Shown: positions 15,280 to 24,507 of the stretch, in pieces | Layout: each line of letters begins with the position of its first letter | Position numbering within the stretch: position 1 is the first letter of the stretch | Assembly: GCA_009787995.1 (NCBI GenBank) | Contig: WQSH01000005.1 | Coordinates: forward strand, 1 to 48,968 | Direction: 5' to 3' | Length of the DNA stretch: 48,968 nucleotides | From: Oscillospiraceae bacterium | GTDB lineage: Bacteria; Bacillota; Clostridia; Oscillospirales; Oscillospiraceae | The notes under the pieces: generated by a model | Databases searched by the model: none | What the model was told of the DNA's origin: nothing | What the model saw: only the letters and a program-made list of their open reading frames with translations | Position numbers and translations under genes: made by a program

Positions 15280-16542
15280 TCAATTACGCCCGGCGTTTGA
15301 AATCATCAGTTTTATCCGGTTTTCTTGGTTTATTTTTGTCGCGCCGGGATCGTAGTCAATGGCCACTATGTTGGAGCTTGGGTAATCATCCTTCAGCCTC
15401 CTAATCATGCCCTTTCCCACAATGTGGTTTGGCAGGCACCCAAACGGCTGGGTACACACTATGTTATTCACTCCCATGTGGATTAGCTCCAGCATCTCTG
15501 CTGTGAGCAGCCAGCCCTCGCCCATTTTATTGCCGTAACCCAAATATCCTTTGATTAACCTCTGGAGGTCGGAAAACGCCCCCATCGGGCGAAACGCAGG
15601 CTGGGTTTTGACTGCCTGAATCATAATCGCCTGGAGCCCTTCGATGTATTTTTGGAATGTGCTTGCCAGAAGCTTTTTTAGCTTGTTTCCATGGTATAGG
15701 TCGACATCTACGGCACGGTTGTTTACTTTAAATATCATGAAATCCGTCAAACCCGGCACCACGGGCTCACAACCCTCGTCGAGCAGGAACTGCTCTAGGC
15801 CATTGTTGCCGAGCGGGGCATATTTCACGTAAATCTCTCCCACTATACCGACCTTTGGCTTGTTTCGCCCGCCAGTAACCTCGATTTTTGCAAAGTCTGC
15901 GACGATTTGCTCCATGACCTCACGCATTTCATTCTTGCGCAACCCTTTCCCATGCCCAAACATGTCTACGAGCTTGTTCGTCCATTCCTCTGTCAGGCTG
16001 TCGGATGCGCCTGCGTCGACTTCATACGGCTTGCATTGGTTTGCCAGCCACAAGATGAGGTCGCCGTATATCATCCCAGCGGCTAAGCGTCGGACTATGG
16101 GCAAGGACAACTTGAACCCGGGGTTCTTGTCCAGGCCCGACATATTGACTGATACCACCGGAATGTACGGCATGCCCGCTTTTTCCAGCGCTTTTCTGAG
16201 CAGGTGGATATAATTTGACGCACGGCAACCGCCGCCGGTCTGCGATATCAGCAGCCCGACTTTGTGCTTGTCGTATTTCCCGCTGTTTACCGCCTCGAGC
16301 AACTGCCCTATTACAAGCAAGGCGGGATAGCAAGTGTCGTTGTGCACATATTTTAACCCTGTCTCGACTATGCTGCGGTGCGTGCTTGTCAGCATGTCGA
16401 TTTTATATCCGTATAGCTCAAACACTTTTTTCATCATGGAAAACGTGACGGGGAGCATCTGCGGCATAAGCAAAGTGTACTCCCCTTTCATCTCCTTTGT
16501 GAATAGGAGCCTCCCATTTTTGTCGTAGGTTAATGTCGCCAT
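15280..16542 (-). CDS. 2-hydroxyacyl-CoA dehydratase-type protein (HgdB-like domain, separate chain)
   Basis: A 420-residue protein of the COG3581 type, homologous to the dehydratase half of large activase-dehydratase proteins in Clostridia. Cysteine-bearing motifs HNDTCYPALLVIGQ (near residue 70), QTGGGCRASNY (near 105) and VCTQPFGCLPNH (near 365) are candidate ligands of an Fe-S cluster. It starts 11 bases after the activase gene stops, so the two are translationally close and surely work together. The substrate is unknown; the presence of gcdA suggests, but does not show, 2-hydroxyglutaryl-CoA. Confidence 0.85.
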   Translation of the reverse strand: MATLTYDKNGRLLFTKEMKGEYTLLMPQMLPVTFSMMKKVFELYGYKIDMLTSTHRSIVETGLKYVHNDTCYPALLVIGQLLEAVNSGKYDKHKVGLLISQTGGGCRASNYIHLLRKALEKAGMPYIPVVSVNMSGLDKNPGFKLSLPIVRRLAAGMIYGDLILWLANQCKPYEVDAGASDSLTEEWTNKLVDMFGHGKGLRKNEMREVMEQIVADFAKIEVTGGRNKPKVGIVGEIYVKYAPLGNNGLEQFLLDEGCEPVVPGLTDFMIFKVNNRAVDVDLYHGNKLKKLLASTFQKYIEGLQAIMIQAVKTQPAFRPMGAFSDLQRLIKGYLGYGNKMGEGWLLTAEMLELIHMGVNNIVCTQPFGCLPNHIVGKGMIRRLKDDYPSSNIVAIDYDPGATKINQENRIKLMISNAGRN

Positions 16543-16553
16543 TTCAACCCCCC

Positions 16554-19538
16554 CTATGCCATATCCATAGCCGCAATTAGCGAGCGAATCCGTATCCTCA
16601 CTGCCCCTAGGTTGCTGATGTCGTCGATTTTCAGCTGGGTGTAGAGCTTTCCGCCTGACTCTAGGATGTCCCGCAGCTCGTCTGCGGTGATTGCATCAGT
16701 GCCGCAACCGAACGAGATTAGCTGGACCAACTGCATGTTCGGGTGCTTTAGGGCAAAACGAGCGGCATTGTACATTCTTGCTTGATATGTCCATTGATTT
16801 AGAACCTTGCGGGGTTCTTTTCCCAACCTTCCCGATAGGGCATCCTCCGTAATCAGCACCAGCCCCATCGAAGATATCAGTTCATCTATGCCGTGGTTTA
16901 CTTCGGGGTCGGCATGGTACGGCCTGCCCGCTATTACGATAATGCGCTTGCCTTTTTGGGTGGCATATTCGATGTAACTGTCCGCTTTTGCTTCGATGTC
17001 TTTAATGAAGTTTCCGTATTCCTTGTATGCCGCTTTTGCCGCTGCCTTCGTCTCGCTTTTTGGTATTCCAAAATGCTCTTCGAAATACTCCCCTGCCTTA
17101 ATCATGAACCCGCGCTTTTTGTGTAAAGCGAAATACGGCGTCAAAAAACGTGCATCTTTTAAATTGGGCATGTTCGCCGCCAGCAGCTCCGGATAGTATG
17201 CCACTACCGGGCAGTTGTAATTGTTGTCGCTTATTCCTTCATCGAAATTATATGGCATGCATGGCAGGAATATCGTATTGACCCCCATGTCAAGCAACGA
17301 CTCGACATGACCGTGCATCAGCTTTGCGGGATAGCATACAGTGTCTGAGGGGATTGTGCGCTGGCCGAGAATGTATAGCTGCCGTGACGACTCTGCCGAT
17401 AGGACAACTTCGAAATTTAACTTAGTGAATAACGCATACCAGAATGGCAGGTTTTCAAACATGTTTAGCCCAAATGGTATGCCCACCTGCCCACGTTCGC
17501 CCGTCCCCACGCCTTTGCCTTGCATCGCGCGGAGTTTTTCGTATTTGTACTTCATTAGGTTGGGCTGTGCTGCGGCGCCTGTGCCTAGTGGCTTTGAGCA
17601 GCGGTTGCCGGACAGGAATCGGCGGCTATTGTCGAAAGTATTGAGCGTCATGCTGCAATTGTTCGTGCATGCGCCACAGGTCACGGGTTTTGACTCATGC
17701 TTGAAATTTTCCAGTGCGTCCTTGCTTAGGAGGGCGGACAAGCCGGGGGGGGCGGGTGAATCAGAGGGGCTGTCCACCCGGTCGCCTTGGCTAGCTCTGT
17801 CTTTTGCTGTCAGCGCCGCTCCGTAGGCTCCCATTAGCTCCGAGATTGCGGGGCGGGTCACTTTTGCGCCCAGCTCCCGCTCAAAGGCTCTCAGCACGGC
17901 GTCGTTTAGGAATGTGCCCCCTTGGACTACTATGTTTCTGCCAAGATCGTCTGCACTTGCCGCTCGGATAACTTTGTATATGGCGTTTTTTACTATTGAG
18001 ATTGACAGGCCTGCCGAGATGGCCTCTATCGGCGCACCGTCCTTTTGCGATTGCTTGACGCTGGAGTTCATAAACACGGTACAGCGCGATCCGAGGTCTG
18101 ACGGCGCTTCGGCAAATAGCCCCAACTTTGCGAATTCTGCTATGCCATGCCCCATGGCTGCTGCAAAGGTTTCTATAAAGCTACCGCACCCTGACGAGCA
18201 GGCTTCGTTGAGCATGATGCTGTCTACCGCTCCACCGCGTATTTTGAAGCATTTGACATCCTGCCCGCCTATGTCTATTATGAAATCGACATTCGGGTCA
18301 AAGTGTCTTGCGGCCCTCAGATGCGCCATTGTCTCGACCAGTCCAAAATCCATGTTGAATGCATTTTTTATAAGCTCCTCGCCATAGCCCGTGACAGCAG
18401 AGCCCAGGATTGTCACCCTGCCTCCGAACCGTTCGTAGACGATTTGCAATTGCTCCCGAATTATGGAAACCGGATTGCCCTTGTTGCTGTTGTAGTAGCT
18501 GTATAATATTGCACCCCCGGGGGTTATGAGCGTGAGCTTCGTCGTGGTGCTCCCCGCATCCACCCCAAGATATGCGCCCCCCTCGTACGCCTCGGCATCA
18601 ACTTTTTCCGGTGCTGCGCCTTCGTGGCGTGCGCAAAATTCCTCATAGTCCTTTTGTGAAACGAATAGCGGCTCCAATGTATCCCCTGCCCCTACGTCGC
18701 CTACGGCATTTTCCATTCGGCGAAGAATTTCGTCGTATGGGAGTGCATCTTTACCATCTGCGCAAATCGCTGCGCCGATGGCTGCGAAGCATTGCGCGTC
18801 GTCAGGGAAGATGGCATGGCTTTCGTCCAGCTCCAACGTCTCGGTAAACCTCTCTCTCAGGCCCTTCATAAATGTGAGCGGACCTCCCAAAAAGACCAGC
18901 TTGCCTGTGAGCTCCCTGCCCTGCGTCAACCCGCCTATAGTCTGGTCGACCACTGCCTGCAATATAGATGCCGCAATGTCCTCTTTCCTCCCGCCTTGGT
19001 TGAGTATCGGCTGTATGTCTGTTTTTGCGAAAACTCCGCAGCGCGAGGCTATCGGGTATATTTTTTCATGTTTTAGCGATAGTTCGTCCAGCTCCGTCAC
19101 CGAGACATCCAAAAGGGTAGCCATTTGGTCTATAAATGCGCCTGTCCCGCCTGCGCAGGTCCCGTTCATACGTTCTTCTAGGCTATTGCCGAAGAATATT
19201 ATTTTTGCGTCTTCGCCTCCCAGTTCGATTACTGCGTCGGCGTCCGGTATGCGCTCCTTTACTACGGCGGCTGTGGCATAGACCTCTTGTACAAATGGCA
19301 GCCCTGATGATTTTGCCACGCCAAGCCCAGCCGAGCCTGTTATAGCGGGCGCGGCGGTTTTTCCACCTAGGATTGCAGAAGCTTGCTTTAGTTGCTTCGC
19401 CGCCTTTTCCCGCACCTGTGAGAAGTGGCGCTCATACGAGTGAAAGAGCGTCTGGCCTGCCGCCGACAGCACAACGGTTTTAACCGTCGTGCTGCCGATG
19501 TCTATGCCTATGCGCAAATTTTCTTGTGTATTGTTCAT
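16554..19538 (-). CDS. Acyl-CoA dehydratase activase with two ASKHA ATPase domains and DUF2229 region
   Basis: A 994-residue protein (1004 from the upstream ATG). Domain 1 begins GIDIGSTTVKTVVL and holds GGEDAKI, CAGGTGAFI and SRCGVF. Domain 2 begins GVDAGSTTTKLTLI and holds IDIGGQDVKCF, CSSGCGSF and SRCTVF. These are BcrAD/HgdC-type activase ATPases, which use ATP to inject a low-potential electron into 2-hydroxyacyl-CoA dehydratases through a 4Fe-4S cluster. The C-terminal 330 residues are a DUF2229-like dehydratase relative (GIPFGLNMFENLPFWYALF). The -10 box abuts the 19568 ATG, so the ATG at 19538 is preferred unless the mRNA is leaderless. Confidence 0.88.
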   Translation of the reverse strand: MNNTQENLRIGIDIGSTTVKTVVLSAAGQTLFHSYERHFSQVREKAAKQLKQASAILGGKTAAPAITGSAGLGVAKSSGLPFVQEVYATAAVVKERIPDADAVIELGGEDAKIIFFGNSLEERMNGTCAGGTGAFIDQMATLLDVSVTELDELSLKHEKIYPIASRCGVFAKTDIQPILNQGGRKEDIAASILQAVVDQTIGGLTQGRELTGKLVFLGGPLTFMKGLRERFTETLELDESHAIFPDDAQCFAAIGAAICADGKDALPYDEILRRMENAVGDVGAGDTLEPLFVSQKDYEEFCARHEGAAPEKVDAEAYEGGAYLGVDAGSTTTKLTLITPGGAILYSYYNSNKGNPVSIIREQLQIVYERFGGRVTILGSAVTGYGEELIKNAFNMDFGLVETMAHLRAARHFDPNVDFIIDIGGQDVKCFKIRGGAVDSIMLNEACSSGCGSFIETFAAAMGHGIAEFAKLGLFAEAPSDLGSRCTVFMNSSVKQSQKDGAPIEAISAGLSISIVKNAIYKVIRAASADDLGRNIVVQGGTFLNDAVLRAFERELGAKVTRPAISELMGAYGAALTAKDRASQGDRVDSPSDSPAPPGLSALLSKDALENFKHESKPVTCGACTNNCSMTLNTFDNSRRFLSGNRCSKPLGTGAAAQPNLMKYKYEKLRAMQGKGVGTGERGQVGIPFGLNMFENLPFWYALFTKLNFEVVLSAESSRQLYILGQRTIPSDTVCYPAKLMHGHVESLLDMGVNTIFLPCMPYNFDEGISDNNYNCPVVAYYPELLAANMPNLKDARFLTPYFALHKKRGFMIKAGEYFEEHFGIPKSETKAAAKAAYKEYGNFIKDIEAKADSYIEYATQKGKRIIVIAGRPYHADPEVNHGIDELISSMGLVLITEDALSGRLGKEPRKVLNQWTYQARMYNAARFALKHPNMQLVQLISFGCGTDAITADELRDILESGGKLYTQLKIDDISNLGAVRIRIRSLIAAMDMA

Positions 19539-19573
19539 CTCAACGCTACCTTGTGTTATAATTGTCATTTGAC

Positions 19574-19602
19574 ATTATAACCGCCATCGTATATAGTTGC
19601 AA
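19574..19602 (-). promoter_or_regulatory. Promoter of the activase-dehydratase operon
   Basis: On the minus strand TTGCAA (19597-19602), 17-base spacer, consensus TATAAT (19574-19579). The predicted start falls at about 19568, on the first possible ATG. Confidence 0.65.
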
Positions 19603-19638
19603 GCATGGTAGCAAATCTGTGCGAAAAGAGGGTTTGGT

Positions 19639-21024
19639 TTGTCAGCAAGTACCGCAGATAAATATAGTCTTATTGAGGGCGGAATTGTAAAAAAGCTCTT
19701 TTTTGTTGCCGCCCCCCTAATAATGACGCAGGTTCTCCAGATGGCGTACAATCTAACGGACATGTTCTGGTTGGGGAGGCTCAGCAGCTATGCTGTCGCC
19801 GCATCCGGGACCGTCGGCTTGTTTTTGTGGCTGGCCATGGCTTTCCTTATTTTTGGGCGAATGGGTGCGGAAATCGGGGTTTCCCAGAGCCTTGGCAAGG
19901 GCGACAGGGACAAGGCGCTTGCTTATGCGCAAAATGCCCTTATAGTCGGCGCGATTATGGGCGTGGCTCTGGCGGTTGTATTTATTTCCGCTCAAGGACT
20001 TCTCATCGGCTTTTTTCAGATTCAGGAAGAAAACGTCGCCCGATACGCTCAGGATTATCTGGCTATCGTCAGCCTGAGCTTACCGATGGCGTTTGTGGCT
20101 TCTGCGATAATGGGAATTTTCAACGGCGTGGGCAACTCGCGCACCTCCTTGGTGATTGGCGGGGTTGGCTTTTTGTTAAATATGATTCTTACCCCAATCC
20201 TGATTTTTTTTGCCGACCTCGGGATCATAGGCGCCGCCGCTGCAACAGTCATAGCCCACAGCGCAGCGATGACCCTCGCTTTGGTTTTGCTGATGCGGTA
20301 CAAAAACAGGCCTTTCGAGGCGTTTAAAATAAAAATATCCCCCGACAGGGACATTCTAAGGCAGATTTTTAAATGGGTCACGCCTATTTCCGTTGAGAGC
20401 TTCCTTTTTACCTTTCTGACGATGCTGGCTTCGGTTTTGATTATTTCGTTTGGCGCAGGTGCGATGGCTGCTTCGCGCGTCAGCACGCAGATAGAGAGTC
20501 TGACTTGGCTCATTGCCGGGGGCTTCGCTTCCGCCCTGACTGCTTTTACCGGGCAAAATTTCGGCGCAGGGAAGTGGGGCAGGATTTCCAGGGGATTTAA
20601 GGTTTCTTCTTTAATAATGGCCTGCTGGGGCCTCACCGTAGGTTTTATCCTTTTCTTTGGCGGTCGGTTCCTTATAGGGCTCTTTATTCCCGATTCCCCA
20701 GAAATAGTTGAAATCGGCGTGGAGTACCTGCGGATTTTGGCTCTTGCTCAAATTCCTTCATGCCTTGAAGGCGTCGCAGCCGGGGTTTTCAGGGGGCAGG
20801 GCAAAACCGTACCTCCCTCTATTTCGAGTGCCACGTCCAATACATTGCGTGTAGTGCTGGCGTTTTTCTTTGTGCATTTTACTGATTTGGGCCTCACTGG
20901 CATATGGATTGCGCTGACTATAGGCGCAGGGGCTCGCGGTGTTTGGATTTACATTTGGTATGTCTTTTACTCACGGAAGGTGCCGAAGGCAGACGGGGCG
21001 GCTTTTTCAAACACGCCCAAATAA
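19639..21024 (+). CDS. MATE-family multidrug/sodium exporter
   Basis: A 461-residue integral membrane protein of about 12 helices, starting SLIEGGIVKKLFFVAAPLIM, the usual MATE N-terminus, with DMFWLGRLS in helix 1-2 and the duplicated second half beginning near residue 235 (LRQIFKWVTPISVESFLF). The family exports drugs or metabolites against Na+ or H+ gradients; the substrate is unknown. The start is TTG with GAGGG 6 bases upstream. It is divergent from the activase operon, with 100 bases between the starts. Confidence 0.92.
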   Translation: MSASTADKYSLIEGGIVKKLFFVAAPLIMTQVLQMAYNLTDMFWLGRLSSYAVAASGTVGLFLWLAMAFLIFGRMGAEIGVSQSLGKGDRDKALAYAQNALIVGAIMGVALAVVFISAQGLLIGFFQIQEENVARYAQDYLAIVSLSLPMAFVASAIMGIFNGVGNSRTSLVIGGVGFLLNMILTPILIFFADLGIIGAAAATVIAHSAAMTLALVLLMRYKNRPFEAFKIKISPDRDILRQIFKWVTPISVESFLFTFLTMLASVLIISFGAGAMAASRVSTQIESLTWLIAGGFASALTAFTGQNFGAGKWGRISRGFKVSSLIMACWGLTVGFILFFGGRFLIGLFIPDSPEIVEIGVEYLRILALAQIPSCLEGVAAGVFRGQGKTVPPSISSATSNTLRVVLAFFFVHFTDLGLTGIWIALTIGAGARGVWIYIWYVFYSRKVPKADGAAFSNTPK

Positions 21025-21131
21025 AAGCTAAAGTTTTCTCATAAATAACCGATAATTAGATTAGGGACAGTTCTTTGTCCCGTGTTGTGCTCGCAAGGAA
21101 GTGACTTTCAAAAATCGAAGGAGTGATACGA

Positions 21132-21653
21132 ATGACCATATCAAATGTAAATGGTGCCTCGGCAGGTTCTGGGCTCGGCAAGACAAATCAAGTTTCCAAC
21201 AACAGGCAGAGCGGCGGCAGAAAAACAGCTGATGACGTTTTGGCTTCTCTTCGTGAGATGATGCCAGGCTGGACGATTTCGACAAGTTCGGCTGATTGGG
21301 GCGAGGGCATGCGCAACATACAAATCGATCGCAATGTGCTGCAGGCAATGGCCGATGATCCCAGGGAATTCGAGAAATACAAATCTATGATACTTGACTT
21401 AGAAAATACGGTTTCTGAGCTTGAAGAGTGGAAAGAGCAAAATCCCGGGCAATCCCTCATATTTGACATTTCATTAGATCCAGATGGCAACGCAAGAGCC
21501 ACCGCCACAATCAGGACGCTACTGGGCGTAGAGCAAAGCGCATCGTTTGATTTGCCTAGCGACAGAGCCTCTTGGGGGACTTTTATACGAGAAACGCTGG
21601 ACGCCTTGAGCCAAGGCGAAGATTCTAGTGCGACAAAAAGCTGGATTGCGTAG
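21132..21653 (+). CDS. Conserved-looking protein of unknown function
   Basis: A 173-residue soluble protein: a Ser/Gly/Asn-rich N-terminus (residues 1-35), a middle with WTISTSSADWGEGMRNIQID, a helical stretch rich in Glu (DLENTVSELEEWKEQ) and a C-terminal acidic tail. It resembles the small single-copy proteins often found in Clostridia, but I cannot assign a family with confidence. The AAGGAG site at 21118-21123 fixes the ATG at 21132. It stands alone, with a terminator after it. Confidence 0.6.
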   Translation: MTISNVNGASAGSGLGKTNQVSNNRQSGGRKTADDVLASLREMMPGWTISTSSADWGEGMRNIQIDRNVLQAMADDPREFEKYKSMILDLENTVSELEEWKEQNPGQSLIFDISLDPDGNARATATIRTLLGVEQSASFDLPSDRASWGTFIRETLDALSQGEDSSATKSWIA

Positions 21654-21682
21654 CCGGTATATTTCGTCCGGCACGAGGTGCT

Positions 21683-21728
21683 AATTAAGCGAACCGCAGG
21701 TTTATGTGCCTGCGGCTCGTTAATTTTG
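21683..21728 (+). terminator. Intrinsic terminator
   Basis: A hairpin with CCGCAGG (21694-21700) and CCTGCGG (21709-21715), extended by TTAAGCG/CTCGTTAA-type pairs, ends in TTAATTTTG. It follows the unknown gene and precedes the pyrE promoter. Confidence 0.75.
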
Positions 21729-21750
21729 CTTGAAACGAGCGTGAATGTTG

Positions 21751-21804
21751 TTGACTTTAACTCCTACCAGCGGTTAGACTAGTGTAGCTTATCCGCTGCA
21801 CTAG
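21751..21804 (+). promoter_or_regulatory. pyrE promoter and leader hairpin
   Basis: TTGACT (21751-21756), 18-base spacer, TAGACT (21775-21780). A hairpin begins inside the -10: CTAGTG (21779-21784) pairs with CACTAG (21799-21804), with an inner AGC/GCT. It would sit at or near the 5' end of the mRNA. It may be an operator or a 5' stabilising hairpin. Confidence 0.45.
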
Positions 21805-21831
21805 CAGTAAAAACATATTGGAGCGTGCTTT

Positions 21832-22473
21832 ATGCGAAGTAAGAATGAGTTTATAGATTTTATGAAGAGTGCTGGCGTGCTCACGTTTGGTGATTTCACA
21901 ACCAAGAGTGGGCGAAAGACCCCTTATTTTGTCAATACGGGGAACTACAAGACTGGGATGCATGTTTCCGTGCTGGGGGATTATTACGCCGACTGCGTTG
22001 CAGAGAGCGGGGTGCAGTTTGATGCGCTTTTTGGCCCTGCTTATAAGGGCATTACGCTCGTAGCGGCCACCGCCTCCTCGCTATACCGCAACCATGGGGT
22101 CAATGTCCCGTACTTCTTTAACCGCAAGGAAGCCAAAGACCACGGCGAGGGCGGCTCTCTTGTAGGCTATGCGCCTAAGGACGGCGACAAGATTGTCATT
22201 ATCGAGGATGTTGTCTCTGCCGGAACCTCCGTGCGGGAAAGCCTGCAATTGTTTAAAGCCATTGCTGACGTGACAGTCTCCGCTTTGTTTGTGTCCGTTG
22301 ACAGGATGGAGCGCGGTGCCGGGGAGCTTACGGCTCTGGATGATCTAAGGGAAGAGTTTGGTATAGATGTCTATACGATTATTACGGTGCGCGATATAAT
22401 TGAATCGCTCCCCCTCGGCGATGGGCGCATTGCGAAGATGGAAACCTATTTGGCGCAGTATAGGGCGAAATAG
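21832..22473 (+). CDS. pyrE: Orotate phosphoribosyltransferase
   Basis: A 213-residue type I phosphoribosyltransferase with the PRPP-binding motif [12 protein letters not shown] (about residues 121-132) and the N-terminal [19 protein letters not shown] that marks OPRTases. It converts orotate and PRPP to OMP in pyrimidine synthesis. Other pyr genes are absent; it is followed after 2 bases by uvrB, an unusual partner, so the two are probably co-transcribed. Confidence 0.95.
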   Translation: MRSKNEFIDFMKSAGVLTFGDFTTKSGRKTPYFVNTGNYKTGMHVSVLGDYYADCVAESGVQFDALFGPAYKGITLVAATASSLYRNHGVNVPYFFNRKEAKDHGEGGSLVGYAPKDGDKIVIIEDVVSAGTSVRESLQLFKAIADVTVSALFVSVDRMERGAGELTALDDLREEFGIDVYTIITVRDIIESLPLGDGRIAKMETYLAQYRAK

Positions 22474-22475
22474 TC

Positions 22476-24434
22476 ATGCCGGAGTTTAAAGTTGTCAGTG
22501 AATTTGAGCCTGCGGGGGGACAGCCGGAGGCCATTGATGCGTTGTCAGGAGGGCTTGGGCTGGGCTTTGATGAGCAAACTCTGCTGGGAGTCACCGGGTC
22601 TGGCAAGACCTATACCATGGCAAAAATCATTGAGCAAGTCAATCGCCCTACGTTGGTTCTGGCGCATAACAAAGCTCTTGCCGCTCAGCTCTGTGGCGAG
22701 TTTAGGGAGTTTTTCCCTGACAACGCTGTTGAATTTTTTGTCTCCTATTACGACTATTATCAGCCGGAGGCATACCTCCCGCAGACAGACACGTTCATCG
22801 AAAAGGACAGTTCCATCAACGCCGAAATTGAGCGGCTGCGCCATAGCGCAACGTCGTCGCTTTTTGAGCGGCGCGACGTCATTGTAGTATCGTCAGTTAG
22901 CTGCATATACGGCCTTGGCGACCCCATCGACTATTCCAGCATGGTCATTTCACTCAGGCCCGGGCAAGAGCGCAGCCGGGACGAACTTTTGAAAAAGCTC
23001 GTTTCAATCCGTTATGAGCGCAATGATGTGGCCTTTGAGCGCAACGCATTCCGAGTTCGGGGCGACACTGTAGAAATCTATCCCGTATATTCTCGTGAAA
23101 ACGCTATTAGGGTAGAGTTTTTTGGCGATGAGATTGAGCGGATAAGCGAAATCAATGTAATTACCGGCGCACCCCTGCGGACACTAAGCCATATTGCGAT
23201 TTACCCCGCATCGCACTATGTCACGACCGAGGAAAAGACGCAAAAGGCCATTGCGGATATAAAGGCTGAAATGAAGGGGCGCATCGAGCAGTTTGAACAA
23301 AACAACAAGCTCGTCGAGGCTCAACGCATCCATCAGCGCACAATGTATGATATAGAAATGCTTACAGAACTCGGCTATTGCAGCGGAATAGAAAATTACT
23401 CACGCATCATTTCGGGACGCGACCCCGGCAGTGCGCCGATGACTTTGCTTGATTATTTCCCTAAGGATTTCCTGATGTTCATCGACGAGAGCCATGTGAC
23501 TTTGCCGCAAGTCCGCGCTATGTATGCGGGGGATAGGTCGCGCAAGGAAAGCCTTGTTGAGTATGGATTTCGCCTGCCATCTGCTTTTGACAACCGGCCA
23601 CTGAACTTCGATGAATTCAATGAGCGGCTCAACCAGGTTATCTATGTCTCGGCGACGCCGAGTGATTATGAGCGTTCGCGCTCAAGCCAGGTCGTTGAAC
23701 AGATAATCCGCCCGACCGGGCTTTTGGACCCCGAAATCTCCGTGCGCCCGGTCGATGGGCAGATTGACGACCTGGTTTCAGAGATTAATGCCAGGTCTGC
23801 CAAGGACGAGCGCGTACTGGTGACTACGTTGACCAAGAAGATGGCGGAAGATTTGACAGGATACCTCACAGGCGCAGGCGTCAGAGTCCGCTACCTGCAC
23901 CATGACATTTCGACGACTGAGCGCATGGAAATCATTCGCGACTTGCGGCTCGGCGAGTTTGACGTCTTGGTCGGCATAAACCTATTGCGTGAGGGGCTGG
24001 ATTTGCCGGAGGTTTCACTCGTGGCGATTCTGGATGCTGACAAGGAGGGCTTCTTGCGCAGTACGACTTCTCTCATCCAAACTATCGGTAGAGCCGCCCG
24101 AAACGCCTCGGGCCTTGTAATAATGTATGCCGACAGGGTGACTCAATCGATGAGTTCGGCGATTTCGGAGACAGACAACCGCCGCGAGAAGCAGAGGGCG
24201 TTTAATGAGGCGCATGGCATTGTTCCAAAGACGGTCATCAAGAGTGTGCGCAATCTGCTTGAAATTTCAAAGAGTGAGACTGTCTCCCAGGCTTCTGGAG
24301 TTAAGTTGACAAAGCGCGAGCTGGACGAGGAAATAAAGAGACTGGAGAAAGAAATGGCCGCAGCTGCAAAACTGCTTGAGTTTGAATACGCTGCAACCTT
24401 GCGCGACCGCATTATTGAGTTGCAGGGACATTGA
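22476..24434 (+). CDS. uvrB: UvrABC excision nuclease subunit B
   Basis: A 652-residue UvrB with Walker A GVTGSGKT (residues 38-45), the beta-hairpin region [20 protein letters not shown] (about 91-110) that grips DNA, the Walker B DESHV, helicase motifs in the C-terminal half (GRAARN) and a final UVR motif ([20 protein letters not shown]) that contacts UvrC. It acts in nucleotide excision repair. It begins 2 bases after pyrE and ends at a strong bidirectional terminator shared with hisS. Confidence 0.97.
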   Translation: MPEFKVVSEFEPAGGQPEAIDALSGGLGLGFDEQTLLGVTGSGKTYTMAKIIEQVNRPTLVLAHNKALAAQLCGEFREFFPDNAVEFFVSYYDYYQPEAYLPQTDTFIEKDSSINAEIERLRHSATSSLFERRDVIVVSSVSCIYGLGDPIDYSSMVISLRPGQERSRDELLKKLVSIRYERNDVAFERNAFRVRGDTVEIYPVYSRENAIRVEFFGDEIERISEINVITGAPLRTLSHIAIYPASHYVTTEEKTQKAIADIKAEMKGRIEQFEQNNKLVEAQRIHQRTMYDIEMLTELGYCSGIENYSRIISGRDPGSAPMTLLDYFPKDFLMFIDESHVTLPQVRAMYAGDRSRKESLVEYGFRLPSAFDNRPLNFDEFNERLNQVIYVSATPSDYERSRSSQVVEQIIRPTGLLDPEISVRPVDGQIDDLVSEINARSAKDERVLVTTLTKKMAEDLTGYLTGAGVRVRYLHHDISTTERMEIIRDLRLGEFDVLVGINLLREGLDLPEVSLVAILDADKEGFLRSTTSLIQTIGRAARNASGLVIMYADRVTQSMSSAISETDNRREKQRAFNEAHGIVPKTVIKSVRNLLEISKSETVSQASGVKLTKRELDEEIKRLEKEMAAAAKLLEFEYAATLRDRIIELQGH

Positions 24435-24450
24435 CAGGAGCGCTGCCCCA

Positions 24451-24488
24451 ATTACAAAACCTCTGACGTTTGTCAGAGGTTTTGTAAT
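24451..24488. terminator. Bidirectional terminator between uvrB and hisS
   Basis: ATTACAAAACCTCTGAC (24451-24467) and its exact complement (24472-24488) with a 4-base loop; A/T-rich outer arms give T tracts on both strands. Confidence 0.9.
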
Positions 24489-24507
24489 TTGCTGCTATTT
24501 TCGAGCC

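Noticed and set aside
17341-18387. Long plus-strand frames inside the activase gene
   Set aside because: Shadows on the complementary strand of an ASKHA-domain gene; no start signals.
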